From Hyphomicrobiaceae bacterium (GTDB lineage: Bacteria > Pseudomonadota > Alphaproteobacteria > Rhizobiales > Hyphomicrobiaceae), in the NCBI GenBank assembly GCA_025359185.1, contig JANYHF010000041.1:1-36678 (forward strand): a stretch of DNA of 36,678 nucleotides, read 5' to 3'. Shown here one piece after another: positions 1 to 8,653 of the stretch. The translations under genes and the position numbers were made by a program. Numbering within the stretch: the stretch's first letter is position 1; each line of letters opens with the position of its first letter. Below the pieces are notes generated by a model. It was not told where the DNA came from. It saw only the letters and a program-made list of their open reading frames with translations, and searched no databases.

Positions 1-1190
1 ATGAGACTGAGGCGTTCTGGGTCGAGCAGCCGGTCGACCAGATGCTCCGTCACCAGAGTGTCGAGCCTGTCCATCGGGATCGAGCGGCCCTTGCAAACCG
101 TTTTTCCCGACCTGAAGCAGGCCGAGCAGGTGTAGTAGCGATGCACCTTGCCGGTCTTCGAGGTGCCGGTGCGCAATGTCATTCCGCCGTCGCAAGTGGC
201 GCAGACGGCAAGTCCCGTGAGCAGGATTGGTCCGGACACCGTTCGTGGTGGCGTGACTTTTGGACTGCGGGCTTTCAGAAGGCCTTGGACCTCGCCGAAC
301 ACGGACGGATCGATGATCGCCGGCACGTCGGCGAAGACTTGTTCGGACTCAGATTTGCGCCGGCCGGTGCGAGCTTCCGATTTGTTGAACCGCATGCGAC
401 CGCCGTAGACGGGATGGGACAGCAAGGCGTGGAGCGGGCCAATGCCCCAGTTCGCGCCAGCGCGGGTGCGATAGCCGCGCTCGTTCAGCCAGACGGCGAT
501 GCGCTTGACGCCCATCGGCCCCGATCCATGGTCACCTTCGAGGAAGAGCCGAAATATCAGCTGGACGGTCTCGGCTTTCACGGGATCGATCTGGAGTCGC
601 TTTTTGACCCGAGTGCCGCGTTTCTCGACCTCGACGGCGGCGTAGCCATAAGGTGGTCGTGCGCCATTCCAGAAACCCTGTCGAGCATTTTCCTTCATCG
701 AGCGCAGCACGTGCTTGGCGTTCTCCTTGGACTGATATTCGTCGAACAGCGCAATGACCTGGCGCATCATGACCTGGGCGGGATCGTCACCTAATTCTTG
801 CGTGATCGAGATCAGCCGGACGCCATGCTTTGCCAGCTTGCGCAGATAGAATTCCAAGCCAAAGGCGTCGCGGAAGAAGCGCGAGAAGGAATGCACGACC
901 ACGATGTCGAACGCGTTCTCGCCGTCGCAGGCGCGCTCGATCATGCGCTGGAACTGCGGGCGCTTGTCGTCAGTCGCCGAGGCGCCGGGTTCGATGTATT
1001 CGGCCGCGACGCTCCAGCCGCGCTGCGTGATCCAGGCTTCGGTCTGGGCCTTCTGGTCCGGGATCGACAGGTCGTGTTCGGCTTGCCGTCCGGTTGAGAC
1101 GCGCAGATAAATCGCTGCGCGCAAGGCCGAGGCGGCCGTCGCATTTTTGCTAGGTTCGGTTGTGCCGGGACGTGCGCCAAGGGTGGTCAT
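1..1190 (-). CDS. Large serine recombinase (resolvase/invertase family), C-terminus cut by window edge
   Basis: DNA strand exchange by a serine nucleophile; such proteins excise, integrate or invert mobile DNA. I translated the minus strand directly: the frame is open from ATG at 1190 to base 1, 396 full codons. The resolvase motif YLRVST lies at about residues 28-33 with the putative nucleophile Ser32, and SFSRFFRD at 101-108 carries the conserved catalytic arginines. A recombinase domain follows (HPVYGG region), then a zinc-ribbon with paired cysteines (CATC, later CSAC and a further Cys). An AGGAG lies about 9 bases before the ATG, which supports this start. The large size and zinc ribbon separate it from small resolvases. 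The remaining C-terminal coiled-coil part should lie left of the window. No attachment site was identified, so whether it moves this region is unknown. Confidence 0.93.
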   Translation of the reverse strand, partial: MTTLGARPGTTEPSKNATAASALRAAIYLRVSTGRQAEHDLSIPDQKAQTEAWITQRGWSVAAEYIEPGASATDDKRPQFQRMIERACDGENAFDIVVVHSFSRFFRDAFGLEFYLRKLAKHGVRLISITQELGDDPAQVMMRQVIALFDEYQSKENAKHVLRSMKENARQGFWNGARPPYGYAAVEVEKRGTRVKKRLQIDPVKAETVQLIFRLFLEGDHGSGPMGVKRIAVWLNERGYRTRAGANWGIGPLHALLSHPVYGGRMRFNKSEARTGRRKSESEQVFADVPAIIDPSVFGEVQGLLKARSPKVTPPRTVSGPILLTGLAVCATCDGGMTLRTGTSKTGKVHRYYTCSACFRSGKTVCKGRSIPMDRLDTLVTEHLVDRLLDPERLSL

Positions 1191-1302
1191 ATCGCGGCAC
1201 TCCTGTCCTGGGTTTGGTTCGCTCCCCTGATCTTAGAAGTCACGGCGACCAGAGCAAGGGCGCGGTAGCGCGGCTTCGCCATTGCTCAGCCGATTGACGG
1301 TC

Positions 1303-2277
1303 CTAGGCGGCGCCGGAGGCTGCCAGAACATCGTTCAACACGTCGCCGAGAAAGGACTCGATCACGCTCAACTCGGCAACCCCAACGGGTGTTGGGCGGC
1401 CGAGATTGTCGACAACATCGACATGGTCATGCTGTGGGGGTGGGTTGCCAGCCTTGCCGATGGACCGACCGCCAGGTAGCGGTGGGCCTCGGCATGTCGT
1501 TTCGGACGGCGCACTCGATTCTGCGGTGACGTCCAAAACGCTGGGTTGATTGCCTCGGCTAACGTCAGCAAGGACGATGACGCTGGCGGAATGTACAGCA
1601 GTTGTGGCCGAACGCGTCTCATAGGTAGCGCTTTGAAGCCATCGGCCGGCGTTGGCAACCCGACGGACTTGTCCGCCTTGCCACGCCACACGGCTTCGGC
1701 CGATTCTGGTGTTCGCCCGAATTGGGATATTTGGGTTGTTGGCAACATGTGCTGGCGCTCGGCCAAGACTGTTTGAACCGGCAGGCAGCACAATTGCAAC
1801 CGGCCGGCAGACCACCCGGATCGACGCGGCGTCGGTCGCCGCTGGTTCTGCCGCTTCCTTGGCAGTCAAACTGGCTTGGTATCTGAGACCAGTGAGCCGC
1901 CCTGGCATCGAGAGGCGAAAGGCCAAGAAAGTCCGCTGGGCCTGCTCGTCCTCAGGACGTAGTTCATACGGTCCTTCGACGTGGGCTGCGCCAGCGTCGA
2001 ACAGCCGGTGGTCGAAGACGGCTTGGATGTCCAGCTTCTGCCAAGCCTGAGCGGCTTCAAAATCGGCCCGGACGTCTGCGACAACCAGACCGCCCGCGAG
2101 CAGCGTCATCGCCGAAACCGCGATTGCGAGCACGGCAACGAGAGCATTTGCAAGACTTGCTGCCAAGGTGGTGGCGATCTGCTCAATGGCCGAAGATGTC
2201 GAGGCTGTTAACAGAAATCCCAAACACAAGCCGCTCAGGATGGCGGCAACATAAAGGGTGATGTGTAGACGTGTCAT
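1303..2277 (-). CDS. Hypothetical protein with two N-terminal membrane segments; coding status uncertain
   Basis: I do not recognise this protein. The 324-codon frame begins with two hydrophobic stretches at about residues 8-28 and 43-69, followed by a soluble region of plausible composition up to about residue 155. The last 170 residues are rich in Arg, Pro, Ser and Ala, show no recognisable motif, and look like read-through of a non-coding or shifted frame. No strong Shine-Dalgarno sequence precedes the ATG. The N-terminal half may therefore be a real membrane-anchored protein and the tail an artefact of an old frameshift, or the whole may be a degraded gene. It lies upstream of the recombinase on the same strand with a 112-base gap. 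Confidence 0.35.
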   Translation of the reverse strand: MTRLHITLYVAAILSGLCLGFLLTASTSSAIEQIATTLAASLANALVAVLAIAVSAMTLLAGGLVVADVRADFEAAQAWQKLDIQAVFDHRLFDAGAAHVEGPYELRPEDEQAQRTFLAFRLSMPGRLTGLRYQASLTAKEAAEPAATDAASIRVVCRPVAIVLPAGSNSLGRAPAHVANNPNIPIRANTRIGRSRVAWQGGQVRRVANAGRWLQSATYETRSATTAVHSASVIVLADVSRGNQPSVLDVTAESSAPSETTCRGPPLPGGRSIGKAGNPPPQHDHVDVVDNLGRPTPVGVAELSVIESFLGDVLNDVLAASGAA

Positions 2278-2465
2278 GGTTTGATCGCTTGAACTGCGGA
2301 TGCGGAACTGTTTGCACAGAATATGTATCTGCGGGGGTTCTTGTAAACGGGGCGGAGTTATATATTATCCGACCTAACGATGTGACACTACGAGTTACCA
2401 GGATCGTTTAGTATCGCTTGAGATGGCACTCCAGTTCCTGTGGACGGCCTGAGACAAAGTGAAGT

Positions 2466-2518
2466 ATCTGCCTTATGGAGCCGCCCTTACCCCGAAGGGG
2501 CGGCTCGATAAGGCAGAT
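2466..2518. repeat. 53-base imperfect palindrome (strong hairpin)
   Basis: The outer arms ATCTGCCTTAT (2466-2476) and ATAAGGCAGAT (2508-2518) are perfect reverse complements. After one G/G mismatch, the inner arms GAGCCGCCC (2478-2486) and GGGCGGCTC (2498-2506) pair over 9 bases around an 11-base loop. Twenty base pairs with a single mismatch would make a very stable hairpin. It has no T-tract on either side, so it is not a classic intrinsic terminator. It could be a copy of a dispersed palindromic repeat of the kind known in rhizobia or a structured RNA; no second copy was seen in this window. Confidence 0.75.
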
Positions 2519-2681
2519 GCGAGGCCTGCCTGTGGTGAGCCCGGTTTTAGCATCGTTTCAGACAGAGTCGGCTTGCCGATTCTATCGTCGCTGTCTTGGC
2601 GGAGGGGGCGTAACCCGAATGGGCCGAGACCCGCCGGAACACACGCAAATCCAACCATAAGTCCAGGCAGGCGAGGCTCGG

Positions 2682-2707
2682 TCGCGCGGCCCTTTTCGGC
2701 CGCGCGA
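2682..2707. repeat. Perfect 10-bp GC-rich stem with 6-base loop
   Basis: TCGCGCGGCC (2682-2691) and GGCCGCGCGA (2698-2707) are perfect reverse complements around the loop CTTTTC. No T-run follows on the plus strand. It is the second of three strong hairpins within 280 bases and may belong to the same structured element. Confidence 0.7.
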
Positions 2708-2717
2708 TAGCACCCGG

Positions 2718-2740
2718 CCGCGGCCATCTTCAGGCCGCGG
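2718..2740. repeat. Perfect 8-bp GC-rich stem with 7-base loop
   Basis: CCGCGGCC (2718-2725) and GGCCGCGG (2733-2740) are perfect reverse complements around ATCTTCA. The hairpin lies 10 bases right of the preceding one. No gene end is adjacent that would explain it as a terminator. Confidence 0.65.
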
Positions 2741-2825
2741 ATCGCTCCGAATGTTGCTGCAGCTACGGGGCAACAGAGGCGATACTTAGAAGCAACGGTT
2801 GAGGGAAAACAGGCGCGTGGAATCG

Positions 2826-2944
2826 CATGACGTCATGAATCTATGCGGATCTCCGGGCATAAATACTATGGGCAGCGTCATCACAATTTTTGTGACGTCA
2901 CGAATATCAGGATAGTTCCGCCTTCCAGCGTCAGTATGACGTCG
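2826..2944. promoter_or_regulatory. Cluster of TGACGTCA palindromes (possible operator sites)
   Basis: CATGACGTCATG (2826-2837) and GTGACGTCAC (2892-2901) are perfect 12- and 10-base palindromes sharing the core TGACGTCA. A near-match TGACGTCG lies at 2937-2944. The first two cores are 65 bases apart. Two exact 8-base palindromes this close suggest binding sites for a dimeric regulator, but no gene start lies next to them now. A gene may have been displaced, or the sites may be fortuitous. Confidence 0.35.
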
Positions 2945-3093
2945 TTCTTTTATCTCGATGTCCCACAACCCTCTCTCAACCGTCATGTTTATTGCGACTT
3001 CAGCGTGACTAAAACATCACATACCAAATCTCAGAGTTGCCATTTTAGTGATGGATCGCTTGTAGCGCTCACTGCAATATTGCCATATCCCAT

Positions 3094-4128
3094 CCTGCTT
3101 ATCCACGTCACTCAGCCAAGATTAGCAACCGGTACGGCATCGGCAGCGTGCGGACGGCGGCGTAGACTAAGCGGGGCATCATGGCGGCCAGATCGTAGCG
3201 GCGGTTGAAGCGGTATTCGAATTCGGCCAGCGTGCGGTCAGCGTGGCTGCGCACGGCCCGGTAGGTGCCGGTGATGGCGCTCTTGATGTTGCCGAGCACG
3301 GTGTTCACCCACTTGAAGCGGGGCATCTTGGACGAGGTCAGCAAGGGGCCGATGGTCAGCGGCCGATGGGTCGCGCCGGCCGCCGCGACGCCTCGGAAAC
3401 AGCCCAGCCCATCAGTGTAGACCTCGGCCGTCGGCAGCAGTGTTTTCTCGGCCAGCGCCTTGACGGCCTTTTTGGTGAAGCGCTTGACACGGCGCAGTTT
3501 GACTTTGTCTGGCTTGCCGTCGCTGGTGGTCTGGACGGCGGCGACAAACGGCTTTTTGGCGGGCGCGCCGCGTCCCCGCTTGCCGCCAGAGCGCTCGCCG
3601 CCGAGATAGGCGTCGTCCATCTCGACACGCCCGGTCAGGCGCTTGTCCGGATGATCGTCGCGCTCCAGCATGACCTGCGCCAACTTGCTCTTCATGGCCC
3701 AGGCGATGCGTTGGCGAACGCCCAGCCGGCGGCCCAATTCCACCGACGAAATGCCCTGCTTGGACTGCGTCAGATGGTACATGGCGCGGAACCAGACCGT
3801 CAGTCCAAGCTTGGTGGACGCAAAGATGGTGCCGGCCGTGAGCGAAGTCTGCCGCTTGCACGCGTCGCACTGGTAGAGGGTGCGCGACGTCAGCACGCAA
3901 CGGGCGCGCCCCAGGCAAGCCGGGCAGACAAAACCATCCGGCCAGCGCAGCTTGAATACCACCGCCCGGCACAGCTCCTCGGTACCGTAAAGTTTCTGGA
4001 AATCGGCCTCCGACAGGCCTTTCTGGAATTGCACCTTGTTGCGCGCCATCGGCCATCCCCCTCAAATCGCTGGGGAAAGTCAGTGATTCGAGTGGCGAAA
4101 ATGTGACTTACGTTGGTGGGTAAACAGG
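3094..4128 (-). mobile_element. Complete IS1595-family insertion sequence, 1035 bp, with 8-bp target duplication
   Basis: The ends are marked by imperfect inverted repeats: CCTGCTTATCCAC at 3094-3106, and the complement of CCTGTTTACCCAC at 4116-4128 (11 of 13 identical). Immediately outside are perfect direct repeats TATCCCAT at 3086-3093 and 4129-4136. An 8-bp duplication is the size known for IS1595-family elements, which agrees with the transposase inside. The exact duplication and intact transposase frame suggest a fairly recent insertion. Removing the element and one repeat copy does not restore a recognisable gene. Confidence 0.88.
3108..4049 (-). CDS. IS1595-family transposase (ISXO2-like domain)
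   Basis: This is the transposase of the surrounding element, 313 residues. The N-terminal zinc ribbon shows CPAC at about 42-45 and CDAC at 61-64. The ISXO2-type catalytic core contains VEMDDAYLGGE near residue 142, corresponding to the first catalytic Asp, and YTDGLG near 211, holding the second. The basic stretch GGKRGRG follows the first motif, as in relatives. GGGGGA lies about 6 bases before the ATG. The frame runs to within 14 bases of the left inverted repeat and shows no internal stop, so the enzyme could be active. Confidence 0.93.
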   Translation of the reverse strand: MARNKVQFQKGLSEADFQKLYGTEELCRAVVFKLRWPDGFVCPACLGRARCVLTSRTLYQCDACKRQTSLTAGTIFASTKLGLTVWFRAMYHLTQSKQGISSVELGRRLGVRQRIAWAMKSKLAQVMLERDDHPDKRLTGRVEMDDAYLGGERSGGKRGRGAPAKKPFVAAVQTTSDGKPDKVKLRRVKRFTKKAVKALAEKTLLPTAEVYTDGLGCFRGVAAAGATHRPLTIGPLLTSSKMPRFKWVNTVLGNIKSAITGTYRAVRSHADRTLAEFEYRFNRRYDLAAMMPRLVYAAVRTLPMPYRLLILAE

Positions 4129-4305
4129 TATCCCATTTAAGGACGGGCAGCGCTCTGGATGGCGGGAGTGAGCCGAATTCGAATGGGCGCAAGGGTTGGC
4201 CATCTATGAACCGCCGGGCAACCGCGATGTGGTTTGGCAGATTGAGCATATCCTCGACGGTGAAACCGGGAGCGAACCATCACGTGACGCCGGGGGCACC
4301 TCTGC

Positions 4306-5280
4306 CTAAATCTCAGCCAGCAATTGGTAGGATCTGATCCGTGCCGCGTGGTCGTAGACTGCGGTCGCGACCATGAGTTCATCAACGCCGGTTCTCGCGA
4401 TGAAGTCCTGCAACTGGCCGCGCAGGTTTTTAGGCGAGCCGACGAAGGAGCGAGCGAGCATGCGTTGGGCTTGTATCTTCTCGGCCCCTGACCAATAGCT
4501 TTCAATGTCGTCGATGGGCGGCTTCATGTACCCGCGCGCACCGCGCACCATGTCGGCAAAACGTTGCTGCAACGATGCAAAAAGACGCTGTGCCTACGCA
4601 TCAGTTTCGGCAGCGATGATGTTCACACCGGCCATAGCATAGGGTCTTTGCAATTGCGCCGAGGGTTCAAACTTGGCCCGGTATATTTCCATCGCCTGCA
4701 TCAGGACGTCAGGCGCAAAGTGCGATGCGAACGCATAGGGCAAACCCAGTATGGCGGCGAGCTGCGCGCCGAATAAGCTTGAGCCCAGAATCCACAGCGG
4801 CACTTTGGTGTCAGTTCCAGGGACGGCTTGAATGGTTTGGCCTGGCTGTAGGGGGCCAAGCAGGGCTTGCAACCCAACCACATCCTGCGGGAAACGCTCA
4901 GACGCCATGGGGTCAACGCGCAGGGCGTGCATGGTCTGGCGATCGGTTCCGGGCGCGCGGCCCAGTCCGAGGTCAATGCGTTTGGGATAGAGTGATTCCA
5001 ACGTGCCGAATTGCTCAGCAATGACCAGCGGTGAATGGTTGGGCAACATGATGCCGCCGGCACCGACACGGATGGTCGAGGTATTGGCCGCGATGAAACC
5101 GATCACCACCGATGTGGCAGCGCTGGCAATTCCCACCATGTTGTGATGCTCTGCCACCCAATAGCGCCGGTACCCCCAGCGCTCGGCATGTTGGGCCAGA
5201 TCGCGTGCGTTCTGTAGCGCGACGGTGGCAGTTCCCCCTTCGGAAACGGGAGTAAGATCAAGGATAGAGAGTGCGAGCAT
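4306..5280 (-). pseudogene. LLM-class flavin-dependent oxidoreductase interrupted by an in-frame amber codon
   Basis: The two halves, 4597-5280 and 4306-4593, lie in the same frame and together make about 324 codons, a usual size for a luciferase-like monooxygenase. The N-terminal half has the family features [19 protein letters not shown] near residue 45 and [13 protein letters not shown] near 75. The C-terminal half ends with DELMVAT and DHAARIRSYQLLAEI, typical of the family's end. They are separated only by TAG at 4594-4596 after codon 228, so a single substitution (for example from GAG or CAG) explains the break. The rest looks undamaged, which points to a recent nonsense mutation or a sequencing error. 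It lies downstream of the AceE-like gene on the same strand, 85 bases away, and its role in the cluster is unclear. Confidence 0.85.
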
Positions 5281-5365
5281 GATTGCTTAGCAGGTATTCG
5301 CTTCGGAAAGATATGGCGTGTCGACAGCGGGACTGCAAAAACAAGCTCGACTGAAAACGGTCACG

Positions 5366-7756
5366 TCATGACCATTGCTCCCAGTGCCGCGACGGGCGGC
5401 CGGGAGCGATGTTGGAGGCGGCGGCCACGATCGATTGCGTGTCTATGCCGAAGTGCCGATAGAGGTCGGCAATGGTGCCGGTCTGGCCGAAATGCTCGAC
5501 CCCGAGCGCGACGACGCGGTGTCCGACAACACCACCCAGCCAGGCGAGCGTCGCAGGATGCCCATCGATGACGGTGATCAGCGTGCAATGCCGCGGCACA
5601 TCGGCAAGCAGGCGCTGCACATGGCTCTGCGCCTCGCGGTTGCCACGCTTCCTAGCCCGTTGCGACGCATGCCAGCCGGCATTCAGCCGGTCAGCCGACG
5701 TAATCGCCAGCAGGCCGAAGTCCCGCCGGTCCTCGCCGATCAGGCCGGCCGCTGCGATGGCCTCGGGCGCCACGCAACCCTGGTAAGCAATGATCACTTC
5801 GGCGTTCGGGCCCGGTTCGCGCAACCAGTAGGCCCCATCGATCACGCCTTGCCGGAAGGCAGGCCCGCGCCGGTCGCGCGGCTGCTCGATGGCCCGCGTC
5901 GATAGCCGCAGATACACCGAGCCGCCGCTCTCGTCGCGCAGCCAGGTGCGCTCGTCCCGATTGCCCTCGCCACCGCGCTGCAGGTAGTCGAAGGCCCAGT
6001 CCATGAGGATCGACAATTCGTCGAGGAACGCCGGCTCGAAGGCGGCGAGCCCGTCCTGGCTCATGCCGATCAGCGGTGTGCCGATCGACTGGTGCGCCCC
6101 GCCTTCTGGGGCAAGCGTAACGCCGGAGGGCGTGCCGATGAGCAGGAAGCGCGCGTCCATATAGCAGGCATAGTTGAGCGCGTCGAGGCCGCGCGCGATG
6201 AATGGGTCGTAGACGGTGCCGATGGGAATGAGGCGTTTGCCGAATAGCGAATGGCTGAGACCGGCGGCCCCCAGCAGCAGGAACAGGTTCATCTCGGCAA
6301 TGCCCAGCTCGATATGCTGGCCCTCGGCCGAGAAGCGCCATTTCTGAGTGGAGGGAATGCGCTCGTCTCGGAAGGTGTCGGCGATCTCGCGCCGCGCGAA
6401 CAGCCCGCGCCGGTTGACCCAGGGGCCGAGATTGGTGGACACGGTCACGTCCGGCGACGTGGTTACGATACGCTCAGCCAACGGACTGTTCGACTGCGCC
6501 ATGAGATCGAGAATCTTGCCGAAACCGGCCTGCGTCGACAACGTCGCATCCTCGATCGCCACCGGTCCGGCTGTGCCGATGCGGTCATCCGTGTACCGCC
6601 GCGGGCCGTGAGAGAAGAACGGTGTTACGGCCAGGAAACGGTCGAATGCCGCAGGGTCGACTGAAAGCCCAGCATGCGGCTCCCATTCGTGGCCCACCAG
6701 TACACCCACGCTCTCCTGGAACCGGCGCATCTGCTCGACCGTCATCAGGCCCGCATGGTTGTCCTTGTGGCCGGCAAGCGGCGTGCCCCAGCCCTTGATG
6801 GTGTACACGATGAACACCACCGGCCGGTCGTGATCGACGCCGGCGAAGGTCTCGGCGAGGCTGTCGAGGCAATGCCCCCCCAGATTGGCCATCAGGGTCT
6901 GCAACTCGGCGTCGCTCCGGCGCTCGATCAGGGCCGTTGCCGCGCCCTGGTCGCCGAGATCGTCCCGCAGCCGCTTGCGCCAGGCCGCGCCGCCCTGGAA
7001 GATCAATGCCGAATACAGAGAATTAGGGCAGCGGTCGATCCAGCTGCGCAGGCGTTCGCCGCCCGGCTCGGCAAAGGCGGCCTGCTGCAGTTTTCCGTAT
7101 TTCAAGCTGACCACGTCCCATCCGAAGGAACGGAAGATGGCCGTGATGCGATCATGCAGACCTTCGCGCACGATGCCGTCGAGGCTCTGGCGATTATAGT
7201 CGATGATCCACCAAGTGTTGCGCAGCTCGTGCTTCCAGCCCTCCTGCAGGCATTCGTAGATGTTGCCCTCGTCGAGCTCCGCATCGCCAGCAAGGGCGAT
7301 CATGCGGCCTTCCGGCCTGTGCGGCCTCCAGGGCTTGGCGCGCACATAGTCCTGAACCAGCGAGGCAAAGGTCGTCATGGCAACGCCGAGGCCGACCGAG
7401 CCGGTGGAAAAATCGACATCATCGATGTCCTTGGTGCGGCTGGGATAGGCCTGGGCCCCGCCATAGGCACGAAAGGCCTTCAGTTTCTCGCGGGTCTGGT
7501 TGCCCAACAGATACTGGACGGCGTGGAACACTGGCGCAGCGTGCGGCTTGACCGCGATGCGATCCTCGGGCCGCAATTGCGAGAAATAGAGCGCGGTCAT
7601 GATCGAGACCATCGAAGCACAGGACGCCTGATGCCCACCGATTTTCAGAGTGTCGGTCTTGGGGCGCAGATGGTTGGCATGGTGAATGGTCCAGCAGGAC
7701 AGCCAGAGCACCTTGCGCTCGATCTCGGTAAGCAGGGCCAGACTCTGGTTATCCAT
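5366..7756 (-). CDS. AceE-like homodimeric 2-oxoacid dehydrogenase E1 / transketolase-family protein
   Basis: Thiamine-diphosphate enzyme of the AceE (pyruvate dehydrogenase E1) type, about 796 residues from ATG 7756; a TTG at 7792 would add 12. The TPP-binding motif begins GDAELDEGN (157-165) and ends in IDYN (185-188). HIELGIAEMN (481-490) supplies the acidic residue that activates the cofactor. STGSVGLG (117-124) is typical of the family. AceE itself is about 890 residues, so this is a shorter relative of the proteins often labelled transketolase or alpha-ketobutyrate E1 (MdeB-like). No E2 or E3 gene is present in the window, so it may act as a decarboxylase or transketolase, or borrow E2/E3. 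It is the last gene of the kinase operon, 111 bases after the aldolase, and probably acts on a 2-oxoacid or ketose product of that pathway. Confidence 0.85.
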   Translation of the reverse strand: MDNQSLALLTEIERKVLWLSCWTIHHANHLRPKTDTLKIGGHQASCASMVSIMTALYFSQLRPEDRIAVKPHAAPVFHAVQYLLGNQTREKLKAFRAYGGAQAYPSRTKDIDDVDFSTGSVGLGVAMTTFASLVQDYVRAKPWRPHRPEGRMIALAGDAELDEGNIYECLQEGWKHELRNTWWIIDYNRQSLDGIVREGLHDRITAIFRSFGWDVVSLKYGKLQQAAFAEPGGERLRSWIDRCPNSLYSALIFQGGAAWRKRLRDDLGDQGAATALIERRSDAELQTLMANLGGHCLDSLAETFAGVDHDRPVVFIVYTIKGWGTPLAGHKDNHAGLMTVEQMRRFQESVGVLVGHEWEPHAGLSVDPAAFDRFLAVTPFFSHGPRRYTDDRIGTAGPVAIEDATLSTQAGFGKILDLMAQSNSPLAERIVTTSPDVTVSTNLGPWVNRRGLFARREIADTFRDERIPSTQKWRFSAEGQHIELGIAEMNLFLLLGAAGLSHSLFGKRLIPIGTVYDPFIARGLDALNYACYMDARFLLIGTPSGVTLAPEGGAHQSIGTPLIGMSQDGLAAFEPAFLDELSILMDWAFDYLQRGGEGNRDERTWLRDESGGSVYLRLSTRAIEQPRDRRGPAFRQGVIDGAYWLREPGPNAEVIIAYQGCVAPEAIAAAGLIGEDRRDFGLLAITSADRLNAGWHASQRARKRGNREAQSHVQRLLADVPRHCTLITVIDGHPATLAWLGGVVGHRVVALGVEHFGQTGTIADLYRHFGIDTQSIVAAASNIAPGRPSRHWEQWS

Positions 7757-7867
7757 GGTTTGTCGCCCCGGTGGTTTGGTTTGCTCTGACAAGATCAGCT
7801 AACCTGCGCAAGACCGCAAAGGTCCGATGATGGACAACTCAGGATCGCCGCTTCAGTGAAACGCAAA

Positions 7868-8647
7868 CTACGCCCCTTGATCGGATTTGAGCTCGCCGAG
7901 TGCTGACGACAGCGCCGTCTGAAAGACTCCGATGTCGGTGCCGTAGCACAGACAGCGGATACCTTTGTCGCGCCATTCGCGAGCCGCCGCCACCGAGCCG
8001 GCCAGCCAGCCCGGCGCCTTGCCGTGCTTCTTGCAGGCCTCGAGCAGCGTGGCGACGGCCTTGCGGAAGTCGGGATGGGTGAACTCGGCCGTGATGCCCA
8101 TCGTGTTGGTGAGGTCGAAATGACCGAGCCAGCCGACATCGATGCCGGGTACCGACAATATCGCATCGGCGTTGGCGATGCCGGTCGCCGTCTCGATCAG
8201 CGCAATGACCAATGTGCGTTCATTCTCCAGCCGCATGGCTTCGACTACATTGCCGCCCTGGTAGTCGTCATGACCGGTGCCGAAACCGAGGCCGCGCACG
8301 CCTTCGGGCCGATAGCGGCACCAGCCGGCGAGATTTTCGGCCTGCTCGCGCGTCTCGATCATCGGCACCATGATGCCCATTGCACCAGCGTCGAGCACCG
8401 GCGCGATCAGGTGGTAGGCGAGCCCTGGCACGCGCACGAATGGGGCGATGCCAACGCCGCGCGCAAAGGCGCATTGCGCCTTCAGCACGTCGATGCCGAC
8501 GCCACCATGCTCGCCGTCGAAGATGACGAGCTCGGCGCCGGCATTGGCCGCGATCTGGCAGAAGCCGGGCGTAAAGAATTCGGCTGCCATGATGCCATAA
8601 GCGGTGCCACCATCTTTCAGATGCTGGCGAATGGGATTGTTGCGCAT
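7868..8647 (-). CDS. HpcH/HpaI-family class II aldolase (2-keto-3-deoxy acid aldolase type)
   Basis: Retro-aldol cleavage of a 2-keto-3-deoxy (or 4-hydroxy-2-oxo) acid to pyruvate and an aldehyde, with a divalent metal. The 259-residue length fits the family. Visible family signatures are FDGEHGG near residue 44 (the His is the proposed base), FVRVPG near 70, GAMGIMVPMIET near 87 and ALIETATG near 149 with the metal-binding Glu. GHFDLTNTMG near 174 carries the second metal ligand. The start ATG lies 6 bases after the upstream dehydrogenase, so the two are likely co-translated. The aldehyde partner cannot be deduced: related enzymes act on rhamnonate-, glucarate- and homoprotocatechuate-derived acids. 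In this cluster an acid-sugar substrate is the natural inference. Confidence 0.88.
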   Translation of the reverse strand: MRNNPIRQHLKDGGTAYGIMAAEFFTPGFCQIAANAGAELVIFDGEHGGVGIDVLKAQCAFARGVGIAPFVRVPGLAYHLIAPVLDAGAMGIMVPMIETREQAENLAGWCRYRPEGVRGLGFGTGHDDYQGGNVVEAMRLENERTLVIALIETATGIANADAILSVPGIDVGWLGHFDLTNTMGITAEFTHPDFRKAVATLLEACKKHGKAPGWLAGSVAAAREWRDKGIRCLCYGTDIGVFQTALSSALGELKSDQGA

Positions 8648-8653
8648 GATTGG

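Larger units (their letters stand above)
2278..3085. other. Gene-poor intergenic block left of the IS1595 element
   Basis: No reading frame here has a recognisable motif or a ribosome-binding site; the short open frames overlap strong hairpins. The left part (about 2330-2400) and the right part (about 2820-3085) are AT-richer than the surrounding genes. The block holds one long imperfect palindrome, two perfect GC-rich hairpins and a set of TGACGTCA palindromes, each listed separately. It ends at the target-site duplication of the IS1595-family element. Confidence 0.6.

Noticed and set aside
4137-4249. A gene disrupted by the IS1595 insertion
   Set aside because: Joining the flanks through one TATCCCAT copy gives only about a 45-codon frame from 4249 with no motif, so there is no evidence of an interrupted gene.
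6674-7789. 371-codon plus-strand open frame opposite the AceE-like gene
   Set aside because: It is the antisense shadow of a well-supported ThDP enzyme, has no recognisable motif, and such frames are common in high-GC DNA.
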